The position numbers and the translations under genes were made by a program. The notes under the pieces were generated by a model, which was given only the letters and a program-made list of their open reading frames with translations, made no database searches and was not told where the DNA came from. Source: Euryarchaeota archaeon UBA251 (GTDB lineage: Archaea > Thermoplasmatota > Poseidoniia > Poseidoniales > Thalassarchaeaceae). Taken from it: a DNA stretch of 64,000 bases. Of the stretch, positions 45,256 through 54,283 are shown one piece after another (the first letter of the stretch is position 1; each line of letters starts with the position of its first letter). The DNA is taken from contig DAFJ01000024.1 in NCBI GenBank assembly GCA_002497905.1, forward strand, positions 1-64,000. The letters run 5' to 3'.

Positions 45256-46791
45256 TCACCCTGGAGCGGTCCTACCAATAGAGTGCACCAACCCTTCAGC
45301 CATCGGTACTCCGATGAGGTCCGGGGTAAAGGCCACGAAGTTGAACGCTAATAGGGCTAGCATCAGCATGAATCCAGAGTGTTTCATTCCGTTCGATAGA
45401 CGGCCAGTTGCCATCAGGCCTGCCATCGCACCATTGCCCACGGCTTGTGCTGATACTCCGTAGAAGAACACCACGAGGAAGAATAGTGGATCTACGGCGT
45501 TAATTTGCATGTTCCCAATACTTTCGGATTCTCCCCCACTATTGGATGAAGCAATCGCCGGGATGAATACCTTCGACAAAACAACGATAACTCCCATGAA
45601 TACCAGATAGGATACCCATATGACGGAAATATACGAGGCGATTGCACGCACACGCTCACCTTCAAGGAATTTTATTTCTCGAGAATCATTGGCTGCGGTA
45701 ACAAGAATATCAGAGATTTTCCCACCTGCTTTGTTTGCCTCATCCACTAGAGATACAGCTCGATGGACAAGAGGAGTATTCACCCGTCCAGCGAATAACC
45801 TCATGACGTCACCAAAGGGAATCCCCCACGATAATTGATCTGACATCTTTTGGATGTCATCGTTCAAAGCTCCATATTCGGAACGAGCTAATGTGCGAAC
45901 TGAGACCACCATGGAGAGCCCTCCCTTCCAGTATTCTGCGAGGTCACGCAGGAAGTCAGGAAACTTGTCCTCGATTGCCTTAATCTTCCGTGCCTGTGCA
46001 TCTTTGTAGATGGAAGGAGGGAATACCGCAACCAAAAGACCAATTCCAAAGAAGTTGACGAATATAGTTGGATGAAGATCGAAGGGTCCGAGTTCAAATC
46101 CTGGTCCAATCCAAAGTGATTTGTTGTTCATGTTATCCGGTATTCCATCATACGCATCCACAGATACAGTGAACTCGAAGGTCCTAAGGGTGGGTTGACC
46201 AGGTTCTATTTCCACCCACACTTCGTACTTCTTGTTGGCTTCAACAGGAATGTCTTGAAGTCCGCACTCATCCGAGTTGGCGACAATCTGTGCACTATCT
46301 TGTACTGATGTTGTCAAGTCATAGTACCGTTCAACGACAGAGAGTGTGAATACTCCGTTGTTGTCTGCTTCTGCTGAACATTCTATGTTGGCGAACTGTT
46401 GGGGATGAGGCATCGTACCAAGTCGTTGTTTGTCAATGCCTGGGACTACGAAGAAACCTGCACCGCCAGGTGATCCTACCTTCGACCATTCTTCAGTCCA
46501 AATTTCCGTAGAGGGAGATTCCTGAGTAAGGAAGCAGGATTCGTTGTCCGAATAGGTTGGAGGAACTGGGCTGTTCGGATCGAAGGAATCCGGACAAGCC
46601 ATGTTGAGGAACATCGGCATCTGATTTATCGGTTTGAATACGAGGTCCGCGTTGGTAATCCAAAATCCCATACAACCCACGCCAAGCATCATACATATGG
46701 CGAGGATGATGCTAAAATTGGTCTCAGACCGGTCGTCTTTTGGGAGTTCCAGCCTGACCTTAATCTTCTTCTTACGGTTCTTCTTTGCCAC
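45256..46791 (-). CDS. FlaJ/TadC-type membrane platform protein with large extracytoplasmic insertion
   Basis: This 511-residue member of the T2SF platform family carries the usual core: the cytoplasmic domain IEDKFPDFLRDLAEYWKGGLSMVVSVRTLARSEYGAL, then IPFGDVMRLFAGRVNTPLVHRAVSLVDEANKAGG, and several C-terminal helices. Unusually, after the first helix (FSIILAICMMLGVGCMGFWI) about 190 residues face outside. That part contains cysteines and beta-rich sequence ending in VWVEIEPGQPTLRTFEFTVSVDAYDG, before the second helix (IFVNFFGIGLLVAVFPP). Platform proteins sit over the ATPase and assemble pilin subunits. It follows the first FlaJ-like gene after 18 bases. Confidence 0.85.
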   Translation of the reverse strand: MAKKNRKKKIKVRLELPKDDRSETNFSIILAICMMLGVGCMGFWITNADLVFKPINQMPMFLNMACPDSFDPNSPVPPTYSDNESCFLTQESPSTEIWTEEWSKVGSPGGAGFFVVPGIDKQRLGTMPHPQQFANIECSAEADNNGVFTLSVVERYYDLTTSVQDSAQIVANSDECGLQDIPVEANKKYEVWVEIEPGQPTLRTFEFTVSVDAYDGIPDNMNNKSLWIGPGFELGPFDLHPTIFVNFFGIGLLVAVFPPSIYKDAQARKIKAIEDKFPDFLRDLAEYWKGGLSMVVSVRTLARSEYGALNDDIQKMSDQLSWGIPFGDVMRLFAGRVNTPLVHRAVSLVDEANKAGGKISDILVTAANDSREIKFLEGERVRAIASYISVIWVSYLVFMGVIVVLSKVFIPAIASSNSGGESESIGNMQINAVDPLFFLVVFFYGVSAQAVGNGAMAGLMATGRLSNGMKHSGFMLMLALLAFNFVAFTPDLIGVPMAEGLVHSIGRTAPG

Positions 46792-46809
46792 CGTATATCC
46801 CTCCTCTAT

Positions 46810-47877
46810 TCACATCTCGTTTTCTTTTGACATCAGCCAGACAAAGAGGGAATATGCGATGTGGATCATAGGTAAGAGACCCATTACGATACCATATACC
46901 ATATTTTCTGAAATTTGAGATCCAGCTCCGGATACCCAGAACATAATGACTAGCATGACGATAAGGAAGAGAGGCATTGCAACTGCGACCACAATATATG
47001 TCTCAGCGAACATTGCAAGGGTCTCAAGGAACATTGTCAATCGTATGCGATTTTCCCGCATGTAGTGCTCTGCACGGTTGAGGAAGTACAACTTGAGATT
47101 TCCACCAGAGGATAGGGTACCAACCATCCCTTGGAAGAATTCAGTGACCCAAGTAGAGGCGGCCCGATCAACAGCCAGTTTGACTGCTGTGATGATATCG
47201 TAGCCGAATAGTGTCATGTCACGATAAATCATCGAAGAGTCGTAGGCAATGTCGCCATAGATTTCGCCGTTCTTTGCAAGTGACCTAAAAATCCGCACCG
47301 GTGTTGCATTCGCTGCGGACATCGCTGCAGTATAGGATGAAGCGTAGGGCAAAAATTTCTCAAGCCGCTCTGCCCGCTCTGCCCGCTTACGTTCAGCCTC
47401 TCCACCGAAGTAACGGTTGGACATCACGGGGACGATTAGCGCGAGAAGACCTACAACTAACACCTTCCACAATAAGGGAAAGGTCTGGGTAGCATAATGC
47501 GGACATCCGTTTCCAGGAAGAGACGGGTTGAGGTCGTTTTTGTGCCAGAATTCCCAGTCTTGACATGGCATGACAGTGGCAACATCCTGAATAGATTCAT
47601 AGATGGCAATTAGTCCAGCACCGGGAAGGAATACGAGTGCCAGAAGTCCACCACATCCGAAGATGACTGCAATCGTACTCATCAGTTGAGTCGACTTGTA
47701 GACCTCTGGCATGACTCGTATGTCTGCTTGAACAAGCAACTTGGTGAGATCAGCATCACCCCTAGCACGATCGCGGTACATCCTTCCAAAGAAAGCCGTG
47801 GAGAACTTTTGCCACGGTGTGAGGGTCATGCCTTCGAATTCGTAGACCTTCTCCCTCGATTTTCGTTTCTTAGCCAT
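46810..47877 (-). CDS. FlaJ/TadB-type membrane platform protein
   Basis: This 355-residue T2SF-family protein has an N-terminal cytoplasmic part (MTLTPWQKFSTAFFGRMYRDRARGDADLTKLL), helices around residues 65-85 and 135-155, and the cytoplasmic domain AERAERLEKFLPYASSYTAAMSAANATPVRIFRSLA. FFQGMVGTLSSGGNLKLYFLNRAEHYMRENR and two closing helices (ETYIVVAVAMPLFLIVMLVIMFW, MVYGIVMGLLPMIHIAYSLF) follow. It lies between the FlaI-like ATPase and a second, longer platform gene, giving a tandem pair as in Tad systems. It is not an archaellum fla operon because FlaH and the archaellin genes are absent. Confidence 0.9.
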   Translation of the reverse strand: MAKKRKSREKVYEFEGMTLTPWQKFSTAFFGRMYRDRARGDADLTKLLVQADIRVMPEVYKSTQLMSTIAVIFGCGGLLALVFLPGAGLIAIYESIQDVATVMPCQDWEFWHKNDLNPSLPGNGCPHYATQTFPLLWKVLVVGLLALIVPVMSNRYFGGEAERKRAERAERLEKFLPYASSYTAAMSAANATPVRIFRSLAKNGEIYGDIAYDSSMIYRDMTLFGYDIITAVKLAVDRAASTWVTEFFQGMVGTLSSGGNLKLYFLNRAEHYMRENRIRLTMFLETLAMFAETYIVVAVAMPLFLIVMLVIMFWVSGAGSQISENMVYGIVMGLLPMIHIAYSLFVWLMSKENEM

Positions 47878-47894
47878 CCCTCATCCCTCCGGGT

Positions 47895-49418
47895 TCAGCG
47901 AAGGCCATCGACGCGGGCGAGGATTTCCTCAGGCCTGACGTAGAACTCCGTGATGATTTGTGCGACCTGATCCGACTTTCGGATATCGTTGAGCACCATC
48001 CAGTCTAGGATGCGCTTACGGGTCCGGAGTTCATTCCGCATCCGCTCTTGGCTGAAGTTGATCTTAACCATAATTTTCTCAAGGACATATGATTTGCCAC
48101 TGAAGTCGAAGTCGTCTCTTGATGGGTCCCACTTGAACACTTCATTGGTGATGATTTCTTGGCTATGAGGGTCGACCCCTACAATCTCGACAATTTGCTT
48201 AGTTCGTCGTACACGTCGACCGTTGATTCTCGTCTGGATTTGAATTGCGATTGCCTCAAGTGCAGGTAAAAGAACACGTGGGATATCGATTGGCTTGTTT
48301 TCTAACCGATGGACTAGTGATGCAGCTGAATCAGCGTGGACTGTAGAATAGGAACAGTGCCCTGTTGCCATTGCTTGGAATAGAACATATGCCTCTGAAC
48401 CACGAATTTCACCCACAATGATGTATTCAGGCCGTTCACGGAGGGCGGCCTTGAGAAGTTCGAACTCCGTAATTTCTCCTTCCGAGGATTCACCTCCGAA
48501 TCCTTGACGGGTAAGTCCTGGAATCCAGTTTGGTTGAGGGATGTTCACTTCACGTGTAGATTCAATACTGACGATTTTCATCTGCCATGGGATGAATAGA
48601 CACATCGCATTCAGAGTAGTAGTTTTCCCGGAGGCAGTGCCTCCAACGAATAGCATTGAAACACCTTGCTGGAATGCGATCCATAGGTAGGCTACCATCA
48701 GGCTGGTCATGGTTCGGAACGCCACAATATCGCATGGGCTGAACGGATCTTCGCGGAATCGGCGAATACAGAATGCGGAACCACGGGTCGATACTTCGCG
48801 ACCGAGTTTCATGACAATACGGGAACCATCCATTAGCGTTGCATCGAGTAGAGGTTCAGCTACGGAGATGTGCTTGCCGCAGCGCTGTGCGAGCTTAATC
48901 ACATATGCTTCTAATTCATCATCTGTTGGCCATGCAATGGTCGTCTCCACGGATTCGAATTTTCGATGGTAAGCGAAAATCGGAACATTTGTACCATCGA
49001 GTGAGATATCCTCGACGTTAGCATCATTCATCAGCACGTCCATTCGGCCGTAACCAATTAGATCACGTCGGATGTAATAGAAAATCTTGGATCGAGACTT
49101 CTTGCTGATTTTCATCCGGTATGATTTGATAATCTGATCCATCGCGGCGCGAAGGTATGCAACAGGGTCGGCATCGATTTCTTCGATGTCCGCATTTAGT
49201 GCTTGGACGAAGATATTCATAATCTGGTCCTTTTGCTCGGTTTCTTTCTTGTTTAGTGGCGGTTCAATCACTTGGTAGAGAACATTCAGCGTACGTAGGT
49301 CGCGCACGATCCGTGCGAAGGAATGCGGAGGAGACACCGGGTATTTATCCAGTTCCTCGAACTGGTTTTGCTGTTTCTGACGCTTTTTTCCTTGGCTGCC
49401 CCGTCCTCTCCGCGCCAT
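47895..49418 (-). CDS. FlaI/TadA/VirB11-type secretion ATPase
   Basis: This 507-residue hexameric ATPase powers assembly of a type IV filament. A basic, Gln-rich N-terminus precedes the N-terminal domain. Then come Walker A GGTASGKT at residues 259-266, the Asp box IVSIESTREV, Walker B YIIVGEIRG and the His box ATGHCSYSTVHADS. The family is the archaeal GspE-like group used by archaella, adhesion pili and related structures. It heads a minus-strand operon with two FlaJ-like platform proteins and two pilin-like proteins. FlaH is absent, so a pilus or secretion role is more likely than swimming. Confidence 0.93.
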   Translation of the reverse strand: MARRGRGSQGKKRQKQQNQFEELDKYPVSPPHSFARIVRDLRTLNVLYQVIEPPLNKKETEQKDQIMNIFVQALNADIEEIDADPVAYLRAAMDQIIKSYRMKISKKSRSKIFYYIRRDLIGYGRMDVLMNDANVEDISLDGTNVPIFAYHRKFESVETTIAWPTDDELEAYVIKLAQRCGKHISVAEPLLDATLMDGSRIVMKLGREVSTRGSAFCIRRFREDPFSPCDIVAFRTMTSLMVAYLWIAFQQGVSMLFVGGTASGKTTTLNAMCLFIPWQMKIVSIESTREVNIPQPNWIPGLTRQGFGGESSEGEITEFELLKAALRERPEYIIVGEIRGSEAYVLFQAMATGHCSYSTVHADSAASLVHRLENKPIDIPRVLLPALEAIAIQIQTRINGRRVRRTKQIVEIVGVDPHSQEIITNEVFKWDPSRDDFDFSGKSYVLEKIMVKINFSQERMRNELRTRKRILDWMVLNDIRKSDQVAQIITEFYVRPEEILARVDGLR

Positions 49419-49473
49419 GGTATCACCTCAGTGCATGCGGAATAGGCATGAGGATTGGCATAACCTTTGGCCT

Positions 49474-50022
49474 TCAATCGGTTCTGCCGAGGCCTTCCAA
49501 GAGGGCTCTCACATCTCTCCGGAATGAATTGATGTCATCTTCGTTATGAATCCGATAATTTGCCTCATCTATTAGTGCTTCAACGCCCCAATTCCGTTCC
49601 CGTGTATCTCGTGTAGAGGTCCCCTCGTCATCAGATCGTCCTCGTCCACTCAATCTGGAGTCCCTGGTGCTCTCTGAAGCAAGAATCGCAAGAATATCCG
49701 GTTCATCCCCCATCAGTTCAATCAAAGCCTCTTTCTCGGGCGTGCTTCGCATACCGTCGATAAGGACGAGAGGATGTTTGGAAACTGCGTTTTGAATGTC
49801 TGGCCACAATCTTCTCAGGACGACATCGTCTCCGAACTCTTTGCGGAGATCGACTGCTACTTCTCCGATGTTATCTCCGTTGGGTTCCAAGCCGCGCTTC
49901 GCGGTTTCAGCACGGATCAAATCTCCCATTGTGATTACAGGTATGTCCATCATCACAGCGATTTCGGAGGCCACACTCTTCCCCGATCCGGGAAGTCCTG
50001 TGAGCACTAGAATCCTTGACAT
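49474..50022 (-). CDS. UPF0200 family P-loop kinase
   Basis: This 182-residue protein matches the archaeal UPF0200 group, related to adenylate and dephospho-CoA kinases: Walker A LTGLPGSGKSVASEIA, then VITMGDLIRAE, GDDVVLRRLWPDI, VLIDGMRSTPEKEAL and RLSGRGRSDD. The substrate of the group is not settled; dephospho-CoA has been suggested for relatives. The same genome carries a DUF359-type dephospho-CoA kinase at 60402, so this protein may act on another nucleotide. It lies upstream of the filament operon, 55 bases from the ATPase gene. Confidence 0.88.
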   Translation of the reverse strand: MSRILVLTGLPGSGKSVASEIAVMMDIPVITMGDLIRAETAKRGLEPNGDNIGEVAVDLRKEFGDDVVLRRLWPDIQNAVSKHPLVLIDGMRSTPEKEALIELMGDEPDILAILASESTRDSRLSGRGRSDDEGTSTRDTRERNWGVEALIDEANYRIHNEDDINSFRRDVRALLEGLGRTD

Positions 50023-50116
50023 GAGGGGTGGTATCTATTGGTCGCTCATGAACACACCGTACGCATGGTTTGAAGGGATTAGCACGTGACTCAGAGGTTA
50101 TACGCAGAGACTACGT

Positions 50117-51754
50117 TCAGTTCTCGAACGGTGCACTCTTCCACTTTCGATCAATCAGGCGGAGGAATAGGAAAGAGAATGAAAGCAGAATCGCACAGAT
50201 ACCCATGATGTAGGTCATGTCGGTGGATTGCCTATCCTCTAGTTTGAGTGCTTGAGCTTCTGCATCAAGGCCCGAAGATGAGACCTGCATGCCCCAGTTT
50301 TCCAATAACGTGGTGTCCCCCTGTGTCCACGATAGGAGGAATAAGCCGATGAGTGGGAATGCTGTTGCCATCCAGAAGCGAGCCATGATGCCACTGTCAA
50401 AGATGGCCTTGTTCGGGCGTAGCCCCATTAGCCAAGCAGAGAGTGACACGATGTAAATCGAGTTGGCGAGCATTACAATCATGGAGGCCAACATTACATC
50501 CCACTGATTTAGCATCCATGCCATAAGGAGAATAAACAGGACTCCAATCCAACTTGTTAGTAGGAAGTAAGTCCAGATTTTTGCTCTTAGTAGTTCAGGT
50601 ACCGAGACAGGCATCGTGTTGAGGTGGTCTGGTGCATCAATCGCATTTAGCCATGAATAGAAATTGAATCCAAAGAAGCCGATGAATGGGGCATACGATA
50701 GGAGATTGAATGGTATTGGGAAAGCAGCAAACTCTGCTCCCCATGCCATAAGGAGGAGAAAAAGAAGAGGAACAGCGAAGGACCCTAGCATCTTGAAGAG
50801 AGTCCCTGAACGAAGGACATCTACAATCTCCTTTGCGATAAGAATCCTCATGCGACTGTCTTCCTTCAACCCAAGTTTCCCGAGTCGTTCGAACATCGGT
50901 AGAAACAGATCATCTCTTGCGGATATCCTAACTTCGAAGTCTTCAGGAAGTAGACCTGCGGCAAGCCATGCAACGATGATACAAGTTAGGAAACCAAGAG
51001 GCGTCCACCAGAAAATGGCGGTAGCATGAGCGTAGAGGCCGAGTACTACACGGTCGATTGGAATGATGTCAATGTAAACAGTGACTCCAAGGAGCGCTGC
51101 TAGTATTGGGATGCCGAATGTGAAAGGTTGTCCGCGGGATATCAATGTCGAGCCGAAGAAGGATAGTGCAATTCCCTGTGCCATCGTTAGTGATACACAT
51201 AACAGGAATGGTAGAAGCGACGACCACAGGAGTGGCGTCGAGATACCTAGGAAAGATTGTGACAGGATTCCTAACCCCATCCCAATTGTTACTGGCGTCA
51301 GAATTAGTACAATGTAGAATGCAACTTCCTTGAGATAGTATGCGAGGTAGGTGGTTTGCAGGTCAATGGGTAACATAGCTGGTGATGCTAGGAGGAAATT
51401 TTTCCCACCACCTCGTTGGGATACTATAGATTGTCCGAGAAAGGCGAAACTTCCCATGCCCATTGAGAACAAGAACACCATGAGGTGGATACCTTGCCTT
51501 AATTCGTCAAAGGTGAAAGTTTCTCGAGCGAGTTCGTCGGCATTGGCCCCTACAACTCCATCTCCAGTCAGGAATCGGAGTCCAATTGTAACCGCCATCG
51601 CAACGACAGCAAGAAGAGCGGGGAAAAGGAGGATACGCCGACTCTTGGCAAAGTCAACATTCTGTCGCCATTCCTCCTTGAACATCATCCAGAAAGTAAT
51701 CGGAAAAGCATCGAGGAAATGTGCCTCATCCCGACGAGCCGACACGGCTTTCAC
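50117..51754 (-). CDS. ABC-2 type exporter permease
   Basis: This 545-residue membrane protein has about 12 hydrophobic helices and starts with a short cytoplasmic part (FWMMFKEEWRQNVDFAKSRRILLFP). Its halves look alike, as in fused ABC-2 permeases. The GTG start at 51754 overlaps the stop codon of the ATP-binding gene (GTGA), so the two products are certainly made together. Exporters of this type move drugs, polysaccharides or lipids; no substrate hint is visible. Confidence 0.88.
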   Translation of the reverse strand: MKAVSARRDEAHFLDAFPITFWMMFKEEWRQNVDFAKSRRILLFPALLAVVAMAVTIGLRFLTGDGVVGANADELARETFTFDELRQGIHLMVFLFSMGMGSFAFLGQSIVSQRGGGKNFLLASPAMLPIDLQTTYLAYYLKEVAFYIVLILTPVTIGMGLGILSQSFLGISTPLLWSSLLPFLLCVSLTMAQGIALSFFGSTLISRGQPFTFGIPILAALLGVTVYIDIIPIDRVVLGLYAHATAIFWWTPLGFLTCIIVAWLAAGLLPEDFEVRISARDDLFLPMFERLGKLGLKEDSRMRILIAKEIVDVLRSGTLFKMLGSFAVPLLFLLLMAWGAEFAAFPIPFNLLSYAPFIGFFGFNFYSWLNAIDAPDHLNTMPVSVPELLRAKIWTYFLLTSWIGVLFILLMAWMLNQWDVMLASMIVMLANSIYIVSLSAWLMGLRPNKAIFDSGIMARFWMATAFPLIGLFLLSWTQGDTTLLENWGMQVSSSGLDAEAQALKLEDRQSTDMTYIMGICAILLSFSFLFLRLIDRKWKSAPFEN

Positions 51755-52518
51755 TCCTCTTCGGTCAAGCCATCGGATTCAGCTTCAATATCTTCTATGG
51801 AGCGTCCTACGAGGCGGATGAAGATGTCCTCCAAGGTTTCTTCATTGGTATCTCTTAGATCTGAGAGTCGTCCCGCTGCAAGAACCCGTCCGTGATCAAT
51901 AACTGCTACCCGCGTACAGAGTCGTTCGGCGATTTCGAGGATGTGGGAGCAGAGGAAAATAGTTCCTCCATTACCTACGTGTTCGAGTAGGAGTTCACGA
52001 CATTTTCTTTGATAGATGGGGTCAAGGTTCACGAATGGCTCATCGAGGAACAATAATCGAGGCTCATGTATGAAGGCCGAGGCTAGCATGACCTTCTGTC
52101 GTTGACCTTTGCTCAGATCCTTGCATAGCGTCGTTCGTTTGTCAGTCATGCCAAACCAATCAAGCCAGTATGCTACCTTTTCTGATAGATTGTCGACACG
52201 CCTGAGACGTGCAACAAATTCGAGAAATTCAGCCGCAGTGAGGTAGGATGGAGGAGATTCAGATTCAGGGACGATTCCAATATTAGCCTTGACAAGTCGC
52301 GGTTTATCTCCTACGTCGATACCGAGAATCTTAGCTTCTCCTTCTGTAGGTGAAAGCTGACCCGTGAGCAGACGAATGAAGGTGGACTTCCCTGCTCCAT
52401 TTGGACCGAAGACCCCGAAGAATTCACCTGATTTGACTTTGACATCGAGGGGTTGTAGGGCGACGAAATCACCGAATCTCTTAGCGAGACCCTGTGCCTC
52501 GACCAAAGTCTCGGACAC
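51751..52518 (-). CDS. ABC transporter ATP-binding protein
   Basis: This protein of about 256 residues drives the permease at 50117. It has Walker A FGPNGAGKSTFIRLLTG, signature DLSKGQRQKVMLASAF, Walker B RLLFLDEPFVNLDP and the switch histidine in IFLCSHILEIAERL. I chose the GTG at 52518 because it lies just before the conserved ETLVEAQGLAKRFG; the open frame reaches 52566 but that stretch overlaps the end of the enoyl-CoA hydratase gene. The two transporter genes overlap by four bases. Confidence 0.93.
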   Translation of the reverse strand: MSETLVEAQGLAKRFGDFVALQPLDVKVKSGEFFGVFGPNGAGKSTFIRLLTGQLSPTEGEAKILGIDVGDKPRLVKANIGIVPESESPPSYLTAAEFLEFVARLRRVDNLSEKVAYWLDWFGMTDKRTTLCKDLSKGQRQKVMLASAFIHEPRLLFLDEPFVNLDPIYQRKCRELLLEHVGNGGTIFLCSHILEIAERLCTRVAVIDHGRVLAAGRLSDLRDTNEETLEDIFIRLVGRSIEDIEAESDGLTEEE

Positions 52519-52522
52519 TGAG

Positions 52523-53356
52523 TCACTCTCCAGTCCACTCCGGGGTACTGCGTTCAAGGAAGGCATTTACCCCGATATCTTTGTCTTTTGTGTCGAAGAG
52601 ATCTACGAACATGTTGTGCTCTAACAGAACACCATCTGAGATTGGATGATCAAGGGCGGCCCTCACAGCACGCTTGGCCACTTGGACTGTTAGTGGGGAT
52701 TTGGAAGCCAGATTCTCTGCGAGTTCCATCCCTTTATCCATTAGTGAATCAGGCTCAATCACGTGATTGACGAGTCCAATACGATGGGCTTCTTCTGCAT
52801 CAATCATGCCTCCCCCCATCACCATCTCCATTGCACGGCCGTAACCGATGAGCCAGGTAAGTCGCTGCGTTCCTCCGCCTCCGGGAATTAGGCCGAGATT
52901 AATCTCGGGAGTGCCAAACATGGAGCGAGGGGTAGCAATCCTGATGTCACAGGATATGGCTAGCTCGCTTCCACCGCCGAGAGCGTATCCATCAATTAGT
53001 GCGATAGTTGGTTTTGAGATATTCCAGACAGCTTCCCAGACATTATCTTCAAACTCAGGACGTATTGTTGCACTGTCTTTTCCTTTGAAGTCAGAGACAT
53101 CGGCTCCTGCGACGAAGGCATGTGGTTTGGGACGTTTACCTTCCGGAGCTGGTCCTGGCTTTGCACCTTGGAAAATGATGACACGGACATGGTCTGCATC
53201 ATCTGCCCAAGTAGCGAGTTCTTTGATTGCCTCCTTGACTTCATGATTTAGAGCATTCAGTTTCTCCGGCCGATTTACAGTTGCAATAACAACAACCCCA
53301 GTTCCAGAAATGACTTCTTCAACCGTCAGTTCATCGATGTCAGGTTTCTTGACCAT
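52523..53356 (-). CDS. Enoyl-CoA hydratase/isomerase family protein
   Basis: This crotonase-fold protein of about 277 residues has HAFVAGADVSDFKGKDS, the oxyanion-hole segment IDGYALGGGSELAISCDIRIAT and FGTPEINLGLIPGGGGTQRLTWLIG, which has the glutamate of true hydratases (PEINLG). The last part (STPEWTGE) is the usual C-terminus. The start is uncertain: ATG 53356 gives MVKKPDIDELTVEE, and an in-frame ATG at 53374 and the frame start at 53422 also exist. Neither has a clear ribosome-binding site, suggesting a leaderless message. It is the third enoyl-CoA hydratase-like gene in the window and stands outside the catabolic run. Confidence 0.88.
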   Translation of the reverse strand: MVKKPDIDELTVEEVISGTGVVVIATVNRPEKLNALNHEVKEAIKELATWADDADHVRVIIFQGAKPGPAPEGKRPKPHAFVAGADVSDFKGKDSATIRPEFEDNVWEAVWNISKPTIALIDGYALGGGSELAISCDIRIATPRSMFGTPEINLGLIPGGGGTQRLTWLIGYGRAMEMVMGGGMIDAEEAHRIGLVNHVIEPDSLMDKGMELAENLASKSPLTVQVAKRAVRAALDHPISDGVLLEHNMFVDLFDTKDKDIGVNAFLERSTPEWTGE

Positions 53357-53418
53357 AAGGGGGTGGAAGCGCATTCGATACATAGCATCATGGTTTGAAA
53401 AGATCCAGTAATCCACCC

Positions 53419-54234
53419 TCATTCAGGGGGTGGTGGCAGGTCCATATCACCTGGAGGAGGAGGTAGGGGGAGTCCTCCCTCGCCAGGCAAGGGTGGTGGA
53501 GGCAAGCCTCCAAAATCTAGAGCAGGTTCCTCTTCAGCAGCTCGGAGCCCTTCATCTAGAGGGATTCTTAGTTTGATTACACGGTTTTCATCGATTTGGA
53601 TAAGGATTCGACCATATGGGTGACCTGGCTTGGGAGATTCTGGTTCATCGATGATTTGCAATGTGTTTCCAGGTTGCTTAATCAAATCGCGAAGTTCCTC
53701 ATTTCCAGTTCGAATATATCTAGAACGAAGGGTATCCCCTCTAATTTTCGCTAACTGCTTCCTTCTGCGTTTTTCGACTTCAATACGGATTTCATCCTGA
53801 GTGGTTCGCCGGGTCTCGACGACTGTATCGATCTCGGTTTCAAGCATTGATTGAGCATCAATTTCGACCACATATTCCTGTGCCTCAACCACGTCTTCGA
53901 CAATTGCTTGAACCTCGACAAAAGCCTCCTCGTCAGAGTTTTCTTCCTGCTCCGTGACCACATCAACACCCCTAGTACGCTTGATGGGAACCTCTGGTTC
54001 AATCGAATCAGGAAGCTCTTCGTCATTGACTTCTTCATCTTCGCTTCGCGTCTTGGACATTGATTTCCGTGGTTGGGGAGCGGGTTCTCCACCAGAGAAC
54101 ATCAGATATGCAAGCAAGATGAGCAGTATTCCAGCGTATGTCATCTCGCCATTTAGGGTGAGATCAATGGAGAGCAGACCGAGGACTCCAATGAGAAGAC
54201 TCGTCCAGAGCACCAATCGGAAGAAGGATGCCAT
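53419..54234 (-). CDS. Membrane protein with acidic/coiled cytoplasmic region and proline-rich tail
   Basis: This protein of about 271 residues has two N-terminal membrane helices (FFRLVLWTSLLIGVLGLLSI, MTYAGILLILLAYLMF). A very acidic stretch (EDEEVNDEELPDSIEPE), a helical charged part (RRTTQDEIRIEVEKRRRKQL) and a small beta-rich region follow. The tail is rich in P, G and L (GGLPPPPLPG, LPPPPE). No family is recognised. I chose the ATG at 54234 because AGGTGG lies four bases upstream. It is 50 bases after rdgB and upstream of an enoyl-CoA hydratase gene. The proline tail may bind a partner. Confidence 0.7.
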   Translation of the reverse strand: MASFFRLVLWTSLLIGVLGLLSIDLTLNGEMTYAGILLILLAYLMFSGGEPAPQPRKSMSKTRSEDEEVNDEELPDSIEPEVPIKRTRGVDVVTEQEENSDEEAFVEVQAIVEDVVEAQEYVVEIDAQSMLETEIDTVVETRRTTQDEIRIEVEKRRRKQLAKIRGDTLRSRYIRTGNEELRDLIKQPGNTLQIIDEPESPKPGHPYGRILIQIDENRVIKLRIPLDEGLRAAEEEPALDFGGLPPPPLPGEGGLPLPPPPGDMDLPPPPE

Positions 54235-54283
54235 TGTTCCACCTTTTCTAGGCCACAAGGTCACGTGTATTGAGGTTGGTGCT

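Noticed and set aside
44377..49418. Archaellum (swimming) operon
   Set aside because: FlaH and archaellin genes are absent; two platform genes point to a pilus or secretion system.
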